A stretch of 64,000 nt of DNA from Paenibacillus donghaensis (GTDB lineage: Bacteria; Bacillota; Bacilli; Paenibacillales; Paenibacillaceae), in the NCBI RefSeq assembly GCF_002192415.1, contig NZ_CP021780.1, forward strand, positions 8,060,001 to 8,124,000, written 5' to 3'. Under the pieces are notes generated by a model. That model did not search any database. It was not told the origin of the DNA and saw nothing but the letters and a program-made list of their open reading frames with translations. Below, piece by piece: positions 35,894 to 45,153 of this stretch. The number at the start of each line of letters is the position of its first letter. Position 1 is the first letter of the stretch. The position numbers and the translations under genes are program-made.

Positions 35894-36742
35894 CTAGGTA
35901 AGAATCACAAATTCCTTGCCTTCTTTACGTTTTTTGGCATATTCAGCGGTTGCTGTGAATAATAAGTCGGAGGATGAATTAAGAACATCATTTGGAATGC
36001 CGAATACACTGCACGCTAGCGGAATCAGTAAGAGCGACCCGCCGGCAACGCCGGAGGCACCTGCAGCAGATACAGCAGATAAGACGCTAAGAATAAGCGC
36101 CATGCCAAAATCTACTTCAACTCCAACCGTATGAACAGCAGCGAGAGTCAAGGCAGAAATCGTAACAGCGGCACCCGCCATATTAATCGTTGCACCTAAG
36201 GGAATGGAGACGGAATACGTATCCTCATCCAGCTCCATTTTTTCACATAATCTCATGTTAATTGGAATGTTGGCAGCCGAGCTGCGAGTAAAGAATGCGG
36301 TAATTCCACTTTCCTTCAGGCAATGAAATACAAGGGGGTAAGGATTTCTGCGAATATTGAGATATACAATCAATGGATTAATAATCAGCGCCATAAATAA
36401 CATACATCCAATAAGAACAAGCAGTAATTTACCATAATCGAGTAAGGATGACAGTCCATTTGCTGTAATAGAATCAAAAACCAGCCCCATGATCCTCAAA
36501 GGTGCCAAGTTGATTACCCATTTGACGATTTGTGAGACGGCATCTGACAAATTAGCAAGTACTTCTACAATTCCATCAGGTGGAGTGAGATCGTTGGCAC
36601 CCTTTACAAGGGACAGCGAACCGGAAACATAAAACTTGCAATAACGGATATCAGCCCCGCCAAAAAAGTACTTAACCCATACAGGCCCAGAATTCGTTTC
36701 ATATTCGTTTGGTGGCCTTTTTGATGTTTGGATATGGCTCAC
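35894..36742 (-). pseudogene. sstT: decayed SstT serine/threonine:sodium symporter
   Basis: Sequence closely follows SstT ([18 protein letters not shown] core, [27 protein letters not shown]) but is damaged in four ways. The first quarter of the protein is missing. A one-base loss near 36616-36620 shifts [20 protein letters not shown] out of frame. About 45 residues are missing between GIVEVLANL and [10 protein letters not shown]. About 22 residues, including a conserved part of the transport domain, are missing between FGIPND and [10 protein letters not shown]. The last two losses keep the frame, so the remaining frame looks open, but a working transporter is very unlikely. Confidence 0.8.
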
Positions 36743-37104
36743 TAGGAGTTCGGTGTACCAGGCTTACTTGATTCCACTTGAGTCTTGCGGTTTTCATTAT
36801 TTCCCTCCGGTATCAATATGGAAATATAACTAAGCCCAGCCACCATGCTTTAGCGAAGCAGTGTATGTTAGTGTATATTTACGTTAGTTTATCACGAGAA
36901 ATGTCGGTTGTGTGCAACTGTGAAATATTGTACATAGCTATTCATTTTTATTAACACGGTTGTGTATTTCCACTGGTATCTACCCAGTTTGTTTAACATC
37001 CGGGAGAAGGACCGCCAGTTGCTTTATGAATGGACCCAGGAAAGTTGTGAATATCGGCTTGCTGGTTATTTTGAATGGAAGACGTTATTTTTAACAACGG
37101 TAAG
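36743..37104. other. intergenic stretch
   Basis: Holds no supported gene. A plus-strand stretch at about 36985-37105 reads FNIREKDRQLLYEWTQESCE then YRLAGYFEWKTLFLTTVS to a stop, and may be another remnant. Confidence 0.25.
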
Positions 37105-37133
37105 TTGAACATATTGTAAGATTCATGTATTAT
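37105..37133 (+). promoter_or_regulatory. sigma-A promoter for the Abi leader RNA
   Basis: TTGAAC (37105-37110) and TATTAT (37128-37133) with a 17-bp spacer, placing the start of transcription near 37140, right at the beginning of the hairpin RNA. Confidence 0.6.
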
Positions 37134-37139
37134 TATGGT

Positions 37140-37194
37140 AACAGATCCCACCACGCCTCTTCACAATGCGTACCAAGGTGGGCCTTTTATTATT
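37140..37194 (+). ncRNA. hairpin RNA upstream of the Abi_2 gene (abiF-type candidate)
   Basis: Directly after the promoter the sequence folds as CCCACC-ACGC-loop-GCGT-ACCAA-GGTGGG (37148-37181) followed by CCTTTTATTATT, a terminator-like end, about 15-25 bases before the ATG of an Abi_2 protein. Small structured RNAs in this position are known for AbiF-type HEPN toxins, where the RNA acts as the antitoxin. The match to that motif is from memory and needs a covariance-model search. Confidence 0.6.
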
Positions 37195-37207
37195 CAGGAG
37201 GAATTCA

Positions 37208-38083
37208 ATGGATCCGCAGGACTCAGTAGCATTAAAGCCACCTGCAACATTCGAAAGCCAACTTCAAATTTTGAAAAGCCGGGGTCTCATTATAGAAGAT
37301 GAAGATCTTGCAATTCGTGCATTACAACGGATCAACTATTACCGTCTGAGTGCATATGGATTAAGTCTTAAGAGGAATGATCAGTTTTTTGAAGGAGTTA
37401 CCTTCTCACAAATCCATGCACTATACGAATTCGATCATCGGTTTCGCTATTTAATTATGGACATGACCGAACAGGTGGAAATCGCATTTCGCACCCAGAT
37501 TTCATACCATATTGCTCATACATACGGCGTGTTGGGACATTTACAATCAGTACATTTTGAGAATGAAGGATATCATTCGCTATTTGTTAATGAATTAGAC
37601 AAGGAAGTTAGACGATCTCAAGAGATATTTATCAAATATCATTTCGATAAGTATGGAGGATTGATTCCTGTATGGGTGGCTGTCGAAGTACTTTCATTTG
37701 GCGCACTTTCAAAGTTGTTCTCCAATATGAAGAGTATAGATAAGAATCACATTGCTAAAACAAACTATCGAGCACCGGCTGTTTACCTTGAAAGCTGGCT
37801 TAAATGTTTATCCTACATACGCAATATATGTGCTCACTATGGTCGAATATATAACCGGCCACTTACAAGTAAGCCTAGGCTAAACGATCAATCTAAAAAG
37901 ATGGGTATTCAACAAAACAAGATTTTTGCTGACATTTATGTGCTCAAACAATTAATTCCTGACAGAGATAAATGGAGTGATTTTGTCATTCGCTTGGAAG
38001 CTTTGGTTTCCGCTTACGAGGAAGTTGTAGAGCTGGAGCGAATTGGTTTTCCTGGGAATTGGGAAGATATTTTAATAAAGTAG
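37208..38083 (+). CDS. Abi_2/AbiF-like HEPN abortive-infection protein
   Basis: A 291-residue Abi_2 (PF07751)-type protein. The N-terminal YYRLSAYGLSLK and the C-terminal HEPN RNase motif R205-N-I-C-A-H210 (Rx4H, in YIRNICAHYGRIYNR) are intact; a second possible R95-x5-H101 is in IAFRTQISYH. Such proteins cleave RNA and stop growth of phage-infected cells. The start at 37208 has CAGGAGG right after the hairpin RNA. It lies among gene remnants, as defence genes often do, and has lower G+C content than the glycosidase locus. Confidence 0.85.
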   Translation: MDPQDSVALKPPATFESQLQILKSRGLIIEDEDLAIRALQRINYYRLSAYGLSLKRNDQFFEGVTFSQIHALYEFDHRFRYLIMDMTEQVEIAFRTQISYHIAHTYGVLGHLQSVHFENEGYHSLFVNELDKEVRRSQEIFIKYHFDKYGGLIPVWVAVEVLSFGALSKLFSNMKSIDKNHIAKTNYRAPAVYLESWLKCLSYIRNICAHYGRIYNRPLTSKPRLNDQSKKMGIQQNKIFADIYVLKQLIPDRDKWSDFVIRLEALVSAYEEVVELERIGFPGNWEDILIK

Positions 38084-38090
38084 AACTAAG

Positions 38091-38124
38091 ACCTCCTTTG
38101 GATTTGGTAAGGAGGTTTTTTTGT
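38091..38124 (+). terminator. rho-independent terminator
   Basis: ACCTCCTT / AAGGAGGT stem with a 10-base loop, followed by TTTTTT, directly after the Abi gene. Confidence 0.85.
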
Positions 38125-38281
38125 AAGGACATATGCGTTAACAAACCATGAAGAAAATGCTATCGAATAAAGGGATTTGAAGTTGAAATTTGGAATAAGT
38201 CTAAAGTACTACTAAACATCATGATAGGAGCGTTCAAAGCAATGGCAAATGAAAAGTTAGAATCCAGTATCGATGAAGGCG

Positions 38282-38401
38282 TTGATCCGGTATGATGACC
38301 GGGACAATGCCTTATTTCATGAGGTTTCGCATGAAAGACGCCGGGAACTGCGGTCCAGCCAAGCTCCAGCGGGCTCGGACTTTGGATTTATGATAAACTA
38401 A
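38282..38401 (+). pseudogene. coding-like remnant, 39 codons
   Basis: A frame reading IRYDDRDNALFHEVSHERRR, then ELRSSQAPAGSDFGFMIN to a stop looks like a real protein end or start but is very short. A 24-codon frame (38223-38297, ending SSIDEGVDPV) overlaps it. I do not recognise either. Nothing else is seen in 38125-38486. Confidence 0.25.
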
Positions 38402-38486
38402 AAACCATATACAACCACACCGGACGTTGTATTGAAGTGGAATATAGAAGAGTAGCAGGGGCTGGATAGAGACAGGAGGATAAGGA

Positions 38487-39188
38487 ATGAGCTTTGTTGC
38501 CGTAAAAGGTGAGTACAAGCGTTACAAGATGGGCGAGAATGTGATTGTTGCCAACGACGGGATTGATTTTGAGATTAATAAAGGTGAATTTGCCGTCATT
38601 GTGGGTCCCAGCGGTGCGGGCAAATCGACGGTGCTTAATATTCTGGGCGGGATGGATTCCGCTGACGAAGGCCAGGTTATTGTGGACGGTACAGATATTG
38701 CCAGGTTTAGTGCCAAGGAGCTGACAGGCTACCGCCGCAATGACGTGGGGTTTGTGTTTCAGTTCTACAACCTGGTTCCCAATCTGACAACGCTGGAGAA
38801 TGTCGAGCTTGCTTCCCAGATTTCCCCGCGTGCACTCGATGCGCGGAAGGTGCTGGAGGATGTGGGACTGGGAGCGCGGCTGGATAATTTCCCGGCTCAG
38901 CTGTCCGGCGGCGAGCAGCAGCGTGTCGCTATTGCCAGAGCACTGGCCAAACAGCCGAAGCTGCTGCTCTGCGACGAGCCGACAGGAGCGCTTGACTACA
39001 ACACCGGCAAGCAGGTGCTGAAGCTGCTGCAGGATACCTGCCGTAATACTGGAACTACGGTCATCGTAATCACACATAATCTGGCCATTGCCCCGATGGC
39101 AGACCGGGTCATTGAGATCAACAACGCTAAGGTACGGAAGATGGTAATCAATCCTTCACCGGTATCCGTTGATGATATCGAATGGTAA
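38487..39188 (+). CDS. ABC transporter ATPase (LolD/MacB type)
   Basis: A 233-residue ATPase: Walker A GPSGAGKS (40-47), signature LSGGEQQR (139-146), Walker [13 protein letters not shown] with the catalytic E164, and an H-loop (ITHN). The sequence type (GALD after Walker B) is that of ATPases paired with FtsX-like permeases. AGGAGG upstream. The permease gene begins 13 bases after the stop. Confidence 0.92.
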   Translation: MSFVAVKGEYKRYKMGENVIVANDGIDFEINKGEFAVIVGPSGAGKSTVLNILGGMDSADEGQVIVDGTDIARFSAKELTGYRRNDVGFVFQFYNLVPNLTTLENVELASQISPRALDARKVLEDVGLGARLDNFPAQLSGGEQQRVAIARALAKQPKLLLCDEPTGALDYNTGKQVLKLLQDTCRNTGTTVIVITHNLAIAPMADRVIEINNAKVRKMVINPSPVSVDDIEW

Positions 39189-39201
39189 GGAGAAGACATT
39201 G

Positions 39202-41847
39202 ATGAAAAAACGAGCGCTATGGAAAGATATCTTTCGTGAAATCGGGCAGTCCAAGGCCCGCTTTATTTCGATTTTTGCAATCATTATGCTGGGCGTCAGC
39301 TTTTTCTCTGGAATCAAGGCAGCCGGTCCGGATATGCTGGATACCGCCGGAACCTTATACCGGGAGACGGGGCTGATGGATCTGAAGGTGCAGAGCACCT
39401 ATGGTTTGACAGAAGACAATATAGAGCTGCTGCGCGGTGTGCCGGGGATCGATGAGATTCAGCCGGGTTATAGCGCGGATGTGTTCACCGGCGACAATGC
39501 TGCGATACTTAAGGTCTATTCCTACAATACAGATACATCGCTTAACCAGTACCGCATGATGGAAGGACGTCTACCGGAGCATTCCGGAGAAATCGTGCTG
39601 GATGACTTGCTGGCCGGAGAGTATGCCCTGGGCGACAAGGTTGCGTTCAGCGGAAACGGTACGAATGCAGAACTGTCGGACGACTTCGCGACGCTGGATT
39701 ATACCGTAGTAGGCTTTGTGCGGAGCCCCCAGTTTATTGAGAAGAACAACCGGGGAACCAGTTCGATTGGCAAAGGTACGGCGGACGCGTTCGCCGCCAT
39801 CCTGGAGTCGGATTTCAAGCTTCCGGTGTATACCGAAGTTTACCTGTCCTTCAAGGATACCGCCGGGGTGAAAGCTTATACGCCGAAGTATGAGACTCTG
39901 ATCGAACAGCATACCCAGGCGGTAGAAGAGGCCCTGTCCGGGGTGCCGGAAGCGCGGCTTGCGGAGCTGCGGGCGGAAGGGGAGGAAGAGCTGTCCAGCG
40001 CACGCATGGAGCTGGCCGCTGCTGAGCAGCAGCTCGCGAAGGCAGCGCGCCAGCTGGAGGATGGGCAGCAGGAATCCGCGCCAAACGGCAATACGGTTGC
40101 TGACGGGCTGGCCTCCGCCAGAGAGAAACTGGCCGAAGGCGAACAGAAGCTGGCAGAGCTGGAGCTGCCTAAGATTTATGTCACAGACCGCAACGCAAGT
40201 CCGGGGTATACCGAATATAAGAACAACGCTGACCGGTTGTCGGCGATTGCGAGCGTGTTTCCGGTGTTCTTTTTCCTGATTGCGGCACTGATCAGCCTGA
40301 CGACTATGACGCGGATGGTTGAGGAGAACCGCCTGCAGATCGGGACACTGAAAGCGCTTGGTTATGGCAACCGTGATATTATGGCCAAATTCCTGGTCTA
40401 TGGTACGCTTGCCAGTCTGGCGGCTTCGGTGGTTGGCCTTGCCATCGGCTTCACTCTGTTACCTACGATTATCTATAATGCGTACAGTTCACTCTATAAC
40501 CTGCCGGATATCGTCAAGAGCTTCTATCCTTCGTATTCCATCATTTCCGTTATTGTAGCGCTAATTTGCACTACGTTGACGGCCTGGATTGCTTCCCGGG
40601 TTGAGCTGCGCGGCAACGCTTCTGTGTTGATGCGTCCGAAGGCGCCGAAGAGCGGGCAGCGGATTATACTTGAGCGGGTATCCTTTGTCTGGAAACGACT
40701 GAATTTCGTCCAGAAGGTCACCGCACGCAATCTGTTCCGCTACAAGCAGCGGATGTTCATGACGGTGTTTGGTGTAGCAGGCTGTACGGCGCTGATTCTG
40801 ACCGGGTTTGGCCTCAAGGACTCGATTGGCAGCATCGCCGGACAGCAATACGGCACGATCATGAAATATGATGTGCTTGTAGCGCTGCATGATGATGTGT
40901 CTGACGATGCGCGGGTTGCCTATGAGCAGTTGATTAGCGGCGAGTCCGCGATAACCGGGGCGCTGAATGTGGCGCAGGAAACGATGACTGCACACGCCAG
41001 TGGTGTAAATGATCAGGAGGTTAATCTGTTCATTCCCGCATCCGTTGATTCTGTGTCCGACTATGTGGAACTGCAGAACCGGACGAGTGAAGAAGGGCTG
41101 AAGCTTACGGACGAGGGGGCAATCGTCTCGGAGAAGTTGGCTAAGCTGTACGGGCTTGAGCCGGGCGACAAGTTGAACGTGGTGGACAACAAGAATGAAC
41201 CCTTCCAGATTCAGGTCGCGGGAATCACGGAGAACTATGTGATGCACTATGTATATATGACACCGGCGTATTATTCTTCTGTATTCGGGGAAGAACCGGT
41301 GTTCAACACAGAGTTGCTGAATTATGGTATGCAGGATAATTCCTGGGAAGACCCGTTCGGTGAGAAACTGACGGCCAGTGAGCGTGTTGCTGCGGTCAGC
41401 TTCTCCAGCAGCGTTGGCTCTGTCTTCGGCGATATCATGAAAAGTATGGACGTTGTAACCTTGGTGCTTATTGTGTCAGCGGCGGCATTGGCTTTTGTCG
41501 TACTCTACAATTTGACCAATATCAATGTGTCCGAGCGGATTCGCGAGCTGTCAACCATCAAAGTATTGGGCTTCTATGACAAGGAAGTAACGATGTATAT
41601 TTACCGGGAGAATATTATGCTGAGCGTACTTGGCATTGTGTTCGGTTCCGGTTTCGGCATATTGCTGCACAGCTTCGTTCTGAGGACGGCCGAGCTGGAT
41701 GTGACGATGTTCGCCCCGATCATCAAGTGGCCCAGCTATATCTATGCCGCGCTCTTAACACTGTTGTTCTCGGGTATTGTCATGGTGTTTATGCATATCA
41801 AGCTCAAGCGGATTCATATGATTGAGGCGTTGAAGTCAGTTGAATAG
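39202..41847 (+). CDS. FtsX-like ABC permease
   Basis: An 881-residue permease with a first helix at about 20-40, a large extracytoplasmic domain that includes a short Glu/Ala-rich coiled coil (about 255-320), a cluster of three helices (about 350-470), a second extracytoplasmic domain and a last three-helix FtsX domain at the C-terminus. It works with the preceding ATPase, probably in export of peptides, lipids or antimicrobials or in mechanotransmission. The start at 39202 follows AAGGAGAAG. The coiled coil is shorter than in many relatives of 1000+ residues. Confidence 0.9.
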   Translation: MKKRALWKDIFREIGQSKARFISIFAIIMLGVSFFSGIKAAGPDMLDTAGTLYRETGLMDLKVQSTYGLTEDNIELLRGVPGIDEIQPGYSADVFTGDNAAILKVYSYNTDTSLNQYRMMEGRLPEHSGEIVLDDLLAGEYALGDKVAFSGNGTNAELSDDFATLDYTVVGFVRSPQFIEKNNRGTSSIGKGTADAFAAILESDFKLPVYTEVYLSFKDTAGVKAYTPKYETLIEQHTQAVEEALSGVPEARLAELRAEGEEELSSARMELAAAEQQLAKAARQLEDGQQESAPNGNTVADGLASAREKLAEGEQKLAELELPKIYVTDRNASPGYTEYKNNADRLSAIASVFPVFFFLIAALISLTTMTRMVEENRLQIGTLKALGYGNRDIMAKFLVYGTLASLAASVVGLAIGFTLLPTIIYNAYSSLYNLPDIVKSFYPSYSIISVIVALICTTLTAWIASRVELRGNASVLMRPKAPKSGQRIILERVSFVWKRLNFVQKVTARNLFRYKQRMFMTVFGVAGCTALILTGFGLKDSIGSIAGQQYGTIMKYDVLVALHDDVSDDARVAYEQLISGESAITGALNVAQETMTAHASGVNDQEVNLFIPASVDSVSDYVELQNRTSEEGLKLTDEGAIVSEKLAKLYGLEPGDKLNVVDNKNEPFQIQVAGITENYVMHYVYMTPAYYSSVFGEEPVFNTELLNYGMQDNSWEDPFGEKLTASERVAAVSFSSSVGSVFGDIMKSMDVVTLVLIVSAAALAFVVLYNLTNINVSERIRELSTIKVLGFYDKEVTMYIYRENIMLSVLGIVFGSGFGILLHSFVLRTAELDVTMFAPIIKWPSYIYAALLTLLFSGIVMVFMHIKLKRIHMIEALKSVE

Positions 41848-41859
41848 CCCCACTCCCAG

Positions 41860-41888
41860 CAATCGCGTAGTCATATGCGGTTGCTTTT
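41860..41888 (+). terminator. rho-independent terminator
   Basis: AGCAATCGC / GCGGTTGCT stem followed by TTTTTT after the FtsX permease gene. Confidence 0.8.
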
Positions 41889-41911
41889 TTGCGTATAACC
41901 TGAAAAAAAGA

Positions 41912-41942
41912 TTGACCTTAGGTCTGACCTAAGGTGTATCGT
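41912..41942 (+). promoter_or_regulatory. MerR-type promoter with perfect operator dyad
   Basis: TTGACC (41912-41917) and TATCGT (41937-41942) are 19 bp apart, the overlong spacing typical of MerR-activated promoters. The spacer contains the perfect 21-bp dyad ACCTTAGGTC-T-GACCTAAGGT (41915-41935). Confidence 0.75.
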
Positions 41943-41971
41943 AAAGGTATTCCAAGCCGGGAGCGATGTTA

Positions 41972-42784
41972 ATGAAAGAAGAGATAACGATTAGTGAACT
42001 GGCTCGTATCATGAATGTATCTGTACATCAGATTCGTTATTTTGAAGAGAAAGAAATTCTCCACCCCGCGTACACCGATGATAATAGCTACAGAATGTAC
42101 TGTATGGATCAAGTTTACGAATTGGCGCAAATTCTGTTGCTGCGAAGGCTGGGTGTCTCGGTGCCTTCGATTAAACAATCTTTGGCTTCTTTTACCGAGG
42201 GGCAATATGAGGAATTGCTTCATCATTCTTTGCTGGAAACAACAGCCCAGATGGAGAAGCTTCAAAAGCATCAGCAGTTCATCAGCAAGGTTTTGCAGGA
42301 ACAGCAGAATTCTACCGGTCAGACCGAACAGTATCAAGTGAAGCAGCGGAAGGTTGTCTTTTTGACGCGTTGGATAGAGATGGAACCTCACACTACCCTT
42401 CATGCCAGACTACTGGCCGAACAAGCTGCTCATCCACCTAACTTATTTGAAACAGACATCCATTATCTATATGACAGCTCTAATGCAATTACAATATGCC
42501 TGGAAGCTGAGCAGCCCAACGATTTTGTCCTGTCTGCAGGCGATTACCTGTCCTCTCATTTTTTGCTTGAACATGAGAATGAGCTTGATCAGTGGATTGA
42601 ACGGTTTCATGAGCACGCGGCCGCGCATTCTTACGTCTTGGCGGAGCCTTTAATTCTGATCGAGAAATCTTATTTATCCCTGTTTAGCCAGGGCACATTG
42701 CATTATGAGATATTGAAACGAATCGAATCGAAAGATGAAGCGAGGGAGGGGGCACAAGATGATTACCACGCCGATTATAATTGA
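41972..42784 (+). CDS. MerR-family transcriptional regulator
   Basis: A 270-residue MerR protein: winged helix-turn-helix (ISELARIMNVSVHQIRYFEEKEIL), dimerisation helix, and a C-terminal effector domain of about 150 residues that I do not recognise. ATG at 41972 is better spaced from GGGAG than the ATG at 41966. It lies directly behind a MerR-type promoter with a perfect dyad, so it likely controls its own operon (this gene, an acetyltransferase and a hydrolase). Confidence 0.88.
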   Translation: MKEEITISELARIMNVSVHQIRYFEEKEILHPAYTDDNSYRMYCMDQVYELAQILLLRRLGVSVPSIKQSLASFTEGQYEELLHHSLLETTAQMEKLQKHQQFISKVLQEQQNSTGQTEQYQVKQRKVVFLTRWIEMEPHTTLHARLLAEQAAHPPNLFETDIHYLYDSSNAITICLEAEQPNDFVLSAGDYLSSHFLLEHENELDQWIERFHEHAAAHSYVLAEPLILIEKSYLSLFSQGTLHYEILKRIESKDEAREGAQDDYHADYN

Positions 42785-43397
42785 AACGATGCATTCCCAG
42801 TACAATCAAGCGGTTAGCCGACTGCTTGTAGATGGGTTTCGCGGGAAATTTCAAACCCTGACGAAGCTGAACGATGACAAGCTGGCGCTGTTCTTCGAGA
42901 AGCTGCTGATTCACTTTCCTGATGAAGCGGGAGGACAAAGAGTGGTGGCGATGCAGAATGGAGAAGCCGTTGGAACCATGGCGCTCAAGTGGAAGCCGGA
43001 ATCATCCGTAGATTCACAAGCACAACATCGTGCTTCTTGGCAGGACTTCAATAAGTTTGGAAAGTGGAACCTGCTCAAATTGCTTCTCGGACTACATTAT
43101 CTGGCTCATCAGCCAAAAGAGCGGGAATGTTATATTGCAGATATATCGGTCCAGCCTCATCATCGAGGCAAGGGTGTTGGCAAACAGCTGCTGGAGTGGG
43201 CGCAGCATAATATGCAGACACTGCCGCTAGTGGATCACCTTAGTCTGCACGTTTCAGCAAATAACCAGCGTGCCAAGCAATTATATGAGCAATTATCTTT
43301 TCGTTCATGTTCGAAGAAAAATAGCATCATGCGTTCTCTCTTGTTTAACGAGTATGAATGGGATTACATGATCTTTAGATCACGGCACAACATTTAA
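42759..43397 (+). CDS. GNAT acetyltransferase
   Basis: A 212-residue GNAT protein. The acetyl-CoA site is ISVQPHHRGKGVGKQLLEWA, followed by LSLHVSANNQRAKQLYEQLSF. It overlaps the MerR gene by 26 bases (start at 42759 with GAGGGAGGGGG) and is followed 11 bases later by the hydrolase, so the three form an operon. The operon layout suggests detoxification of a compound sensed by MerR. Confidence 0.85.
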   Translation: MITTPIIIETMHSQYNQAVSRLLVDGFRGKFQTLTKLNDDKLALFFEKLLIHFPDEAGGQRVVAMQNGEAVGTMALKWKPESSVDSQAQHRASWQDFNKFGKWNLLKLLLGLHYLAHQPKERECYIADISVQPHHRGKGVGKQLLEWAQHNMQTLPLVDHLSLHVSANNQRAKQLYEQLSFRSCSKKNSIMRSLLFNEYEWDYMIFRSRHNI

Positions 43398-43408
43398 GGA
43401 GAATTGTT

Positions 43409-44437
43409 ATGTGGAATAAAATTAAGATTTCCATGATCGTTATAGTTCTTCTATTGGCAGTCGCTGGAGGAACCATCTTGAAACAGAACAGTTATGACAT
43501 CCAAGAGCAAGCCATCGTAATCGCTTCCCCTCAAGGAGAATTGACAGGGACTTTGGTGCTGCCTAAGAACGATCCTGGCAAACTGGGATTAGTCTTGTTT
43601 ATCCATGGGGACGGACCCATCGATGCTTCTCATGAAGACGGCTACAAGCCATTGTGGGAGCGGCTTGCCTCGCAAGGGTACGCCTCTTTGTCCCTTAACA
43701 AGAGAGGGATTAACGGCTCCGAAGGCCATTGGCTGGACCAAAGTATCGATGACCGTGTAGAAGAAGCGCGCCAAGCACTGGCCTGGGCCAGAACACAACC
43801 GATGATTGACCCTAAACGAATCGGCGTATGGGGAGCGAGCCAAGCGGGTTGGGTGATTCCGAAGCTTGCGGAGAAAGAGCCACTAGCGTTTAGCATTCTG
43901 GTGTCTCCGGCCATCAACTGGCTCTCACAAGGGGAGTACAATACACGTAAACAGATGGCAAGTGATGGCTACTCCCGAGAGGAAATCAATGAGCAGGTTG
44001 TGTATGAACAGCAAATAAAGCAGCTTTTGAAACAGAAAACCTCTTATGATGAATATGTAAAGGCAGCGCATAAGGGCGATGTAATGTCAAAAGAACGTTG
44101 GACCTTTGTCAGCAAAAACTTCCTATCCGATGCAACAAATGATCTGTCTCATTTCCATTCTCCTGTACTCCTGTTGTTGGGAGAGGAAGATATTCACGTT
44201 GATGTGGAGGAAACCGAGCAGGTGTACCGTGAAATAGTCGACCCCTCATTGCTTACTGTTGCTATTTTCCCGGGAACAGAACATTCCATGCTGAGTACGA
44301 AAACCGCCAATTCTGACTTGCGGGCATTATTCATCAGTCTGTTCGCGCCAAGAAATATAACGGTCGGTGGATATATGGAGCAAATCGAACAATTCTTGAA
44401 GCGGCTAGATGGGAGCTGGGGGGAGCCTCTAAAATAA
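43409..44437 (+). CDS. membrane-anchored alpha/beta hydrolase
   Basis: A 342-residue alpha/beta hydrolase with an N-terminal hydrophobic anchor (residues 8-23). The oxyanion-region HGDGP, nucleophile S144 (GVWGASQAGW), acid D261 or D265 and H292 (PGTEHSM) give a complete triad. It probably acts on the outer side of the membrane. Last gene of the MerR operon; its 3' end faces the GyrI-like gene. Confidence 0.87.
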   Translation: MWNKIKISMIVIVLLLAVAGGTILKQNSYDIQEQAIVIASPQGELTGTLVLPKNDPGKLGLVLFIHGDGPIDASHEDGYKPLWERLASQGYASLSLNKRGINGSEGHWLDQSIDDRVEEARQALAWARTQPMIDPKRIGVWGASQAGWVIPKLAEKEPLAFSILVSPAINWLSQGEYNTRKQMASDGYSREEINEQVVYEQQIKQLLKQKTSYDEYVKAAHKGDVMSKERWTFVSKNFLSDATNDLSHFHSPVLLLLGEEDIHVDVEETEQVYREIVDPSLLTVAIFPGTEHSMLSTKTANSDLRALFISLFAPRNITVGGYMEQIEQFLKRLDGSWGEPLK

Positions 44438-44443
44438 ATCTGG

Positions 44444-45085
44444 TCAGCCCTTCCGCACAGGATGCCGCACAATAGTCTTCCGCTTTGATACATCACTTTT
44501 GCGTGGGTCGGAGAGGTAGATCTGGTGATGCCGTCTAACCTCGGACAAATCGCAGAGCAGATGGTTGTCTGCCATGAAGCTATTCATTTTATTAACCGTT
44601 GCGGGCTCGTCGTCATAGCTGCCGATATGCATACACTGTACGCACAAGCCCTCTGTGAGAGAGGTAAACCTGGTCTTGGACAGATCAAGCTGCGGCTTTT
44701 TTCTTGTGACCGTTTCGGCGGCGGCGGCGAATACTTGATCATTCACAAAGTCCGGCTGGCGGATCATAGCCGTCCAGTAGAACTTGGATTTGTTAGTGTA
44801 ATCAGCGTTCTCGGCATCCTCCTGCCACCACAGCCCCTCTAGTGGAGGCACTACATACTCGAAATACCCGTCGGGGACTTGTCCGTTCTTGGGAGACATT
44901 TTGATCGTGTAGGACAGGGCATACAGCACTTCCAAGGCCTTGTGATATTCGCCCTCCGGCTCATTGGGGTTGCCGCGCCCATCCAGCTGAATAAACTTCA
45001 TAGTCGGTACTTCAATCACGCCCGGCTCAGACTTTGGCTGATAGAGATCCTTATGGGCTTTTTTATAATCCATCTTATCCATCAT
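44444..45085 (-). CDS. GyrI-like small-molecule-binding protein
   Basis: A 213-residue GyrI-like protein (EVPTMKFIQLDGRGNPNEPE, YTIKMSPKNG, then YFEYVVPPLEGLWW). Such proteins bind or hydrolyse small toxic compounds. Gene order on this strand is WYL regulator then this gene, with a 68-base gap, so the regulator may control it. AGAGGTG precedes two adjacent ATGs. Confidence 0.85.
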   Translation of the reverse strand: MMDKMDYKKAHKDLYQPKSEPGVIEVPTMKFIQLDGRGNPNEPEGEYHKALEVLYALSYTIKMSPKNGQVPDGYFEYVVPPLEGLWWQEDAENADYTNKSKFYWTAMIRQPDFVNDQVFAAAAETVTRKKPQLDLSKTRFTSLTEGLCVQCMHIGSYDDEPATVNKMNSFMADNHLLCDLSEVRRHHQIYLSDPRKSDVSKRKTIVRHPVRKG

Positions 45086-45153
45086 GACACCTCTTCTATT
45101 GGGTTGGTTACCCTGTCATTCTATCAGCCTTAAATGAACAACTGTATGTCATA

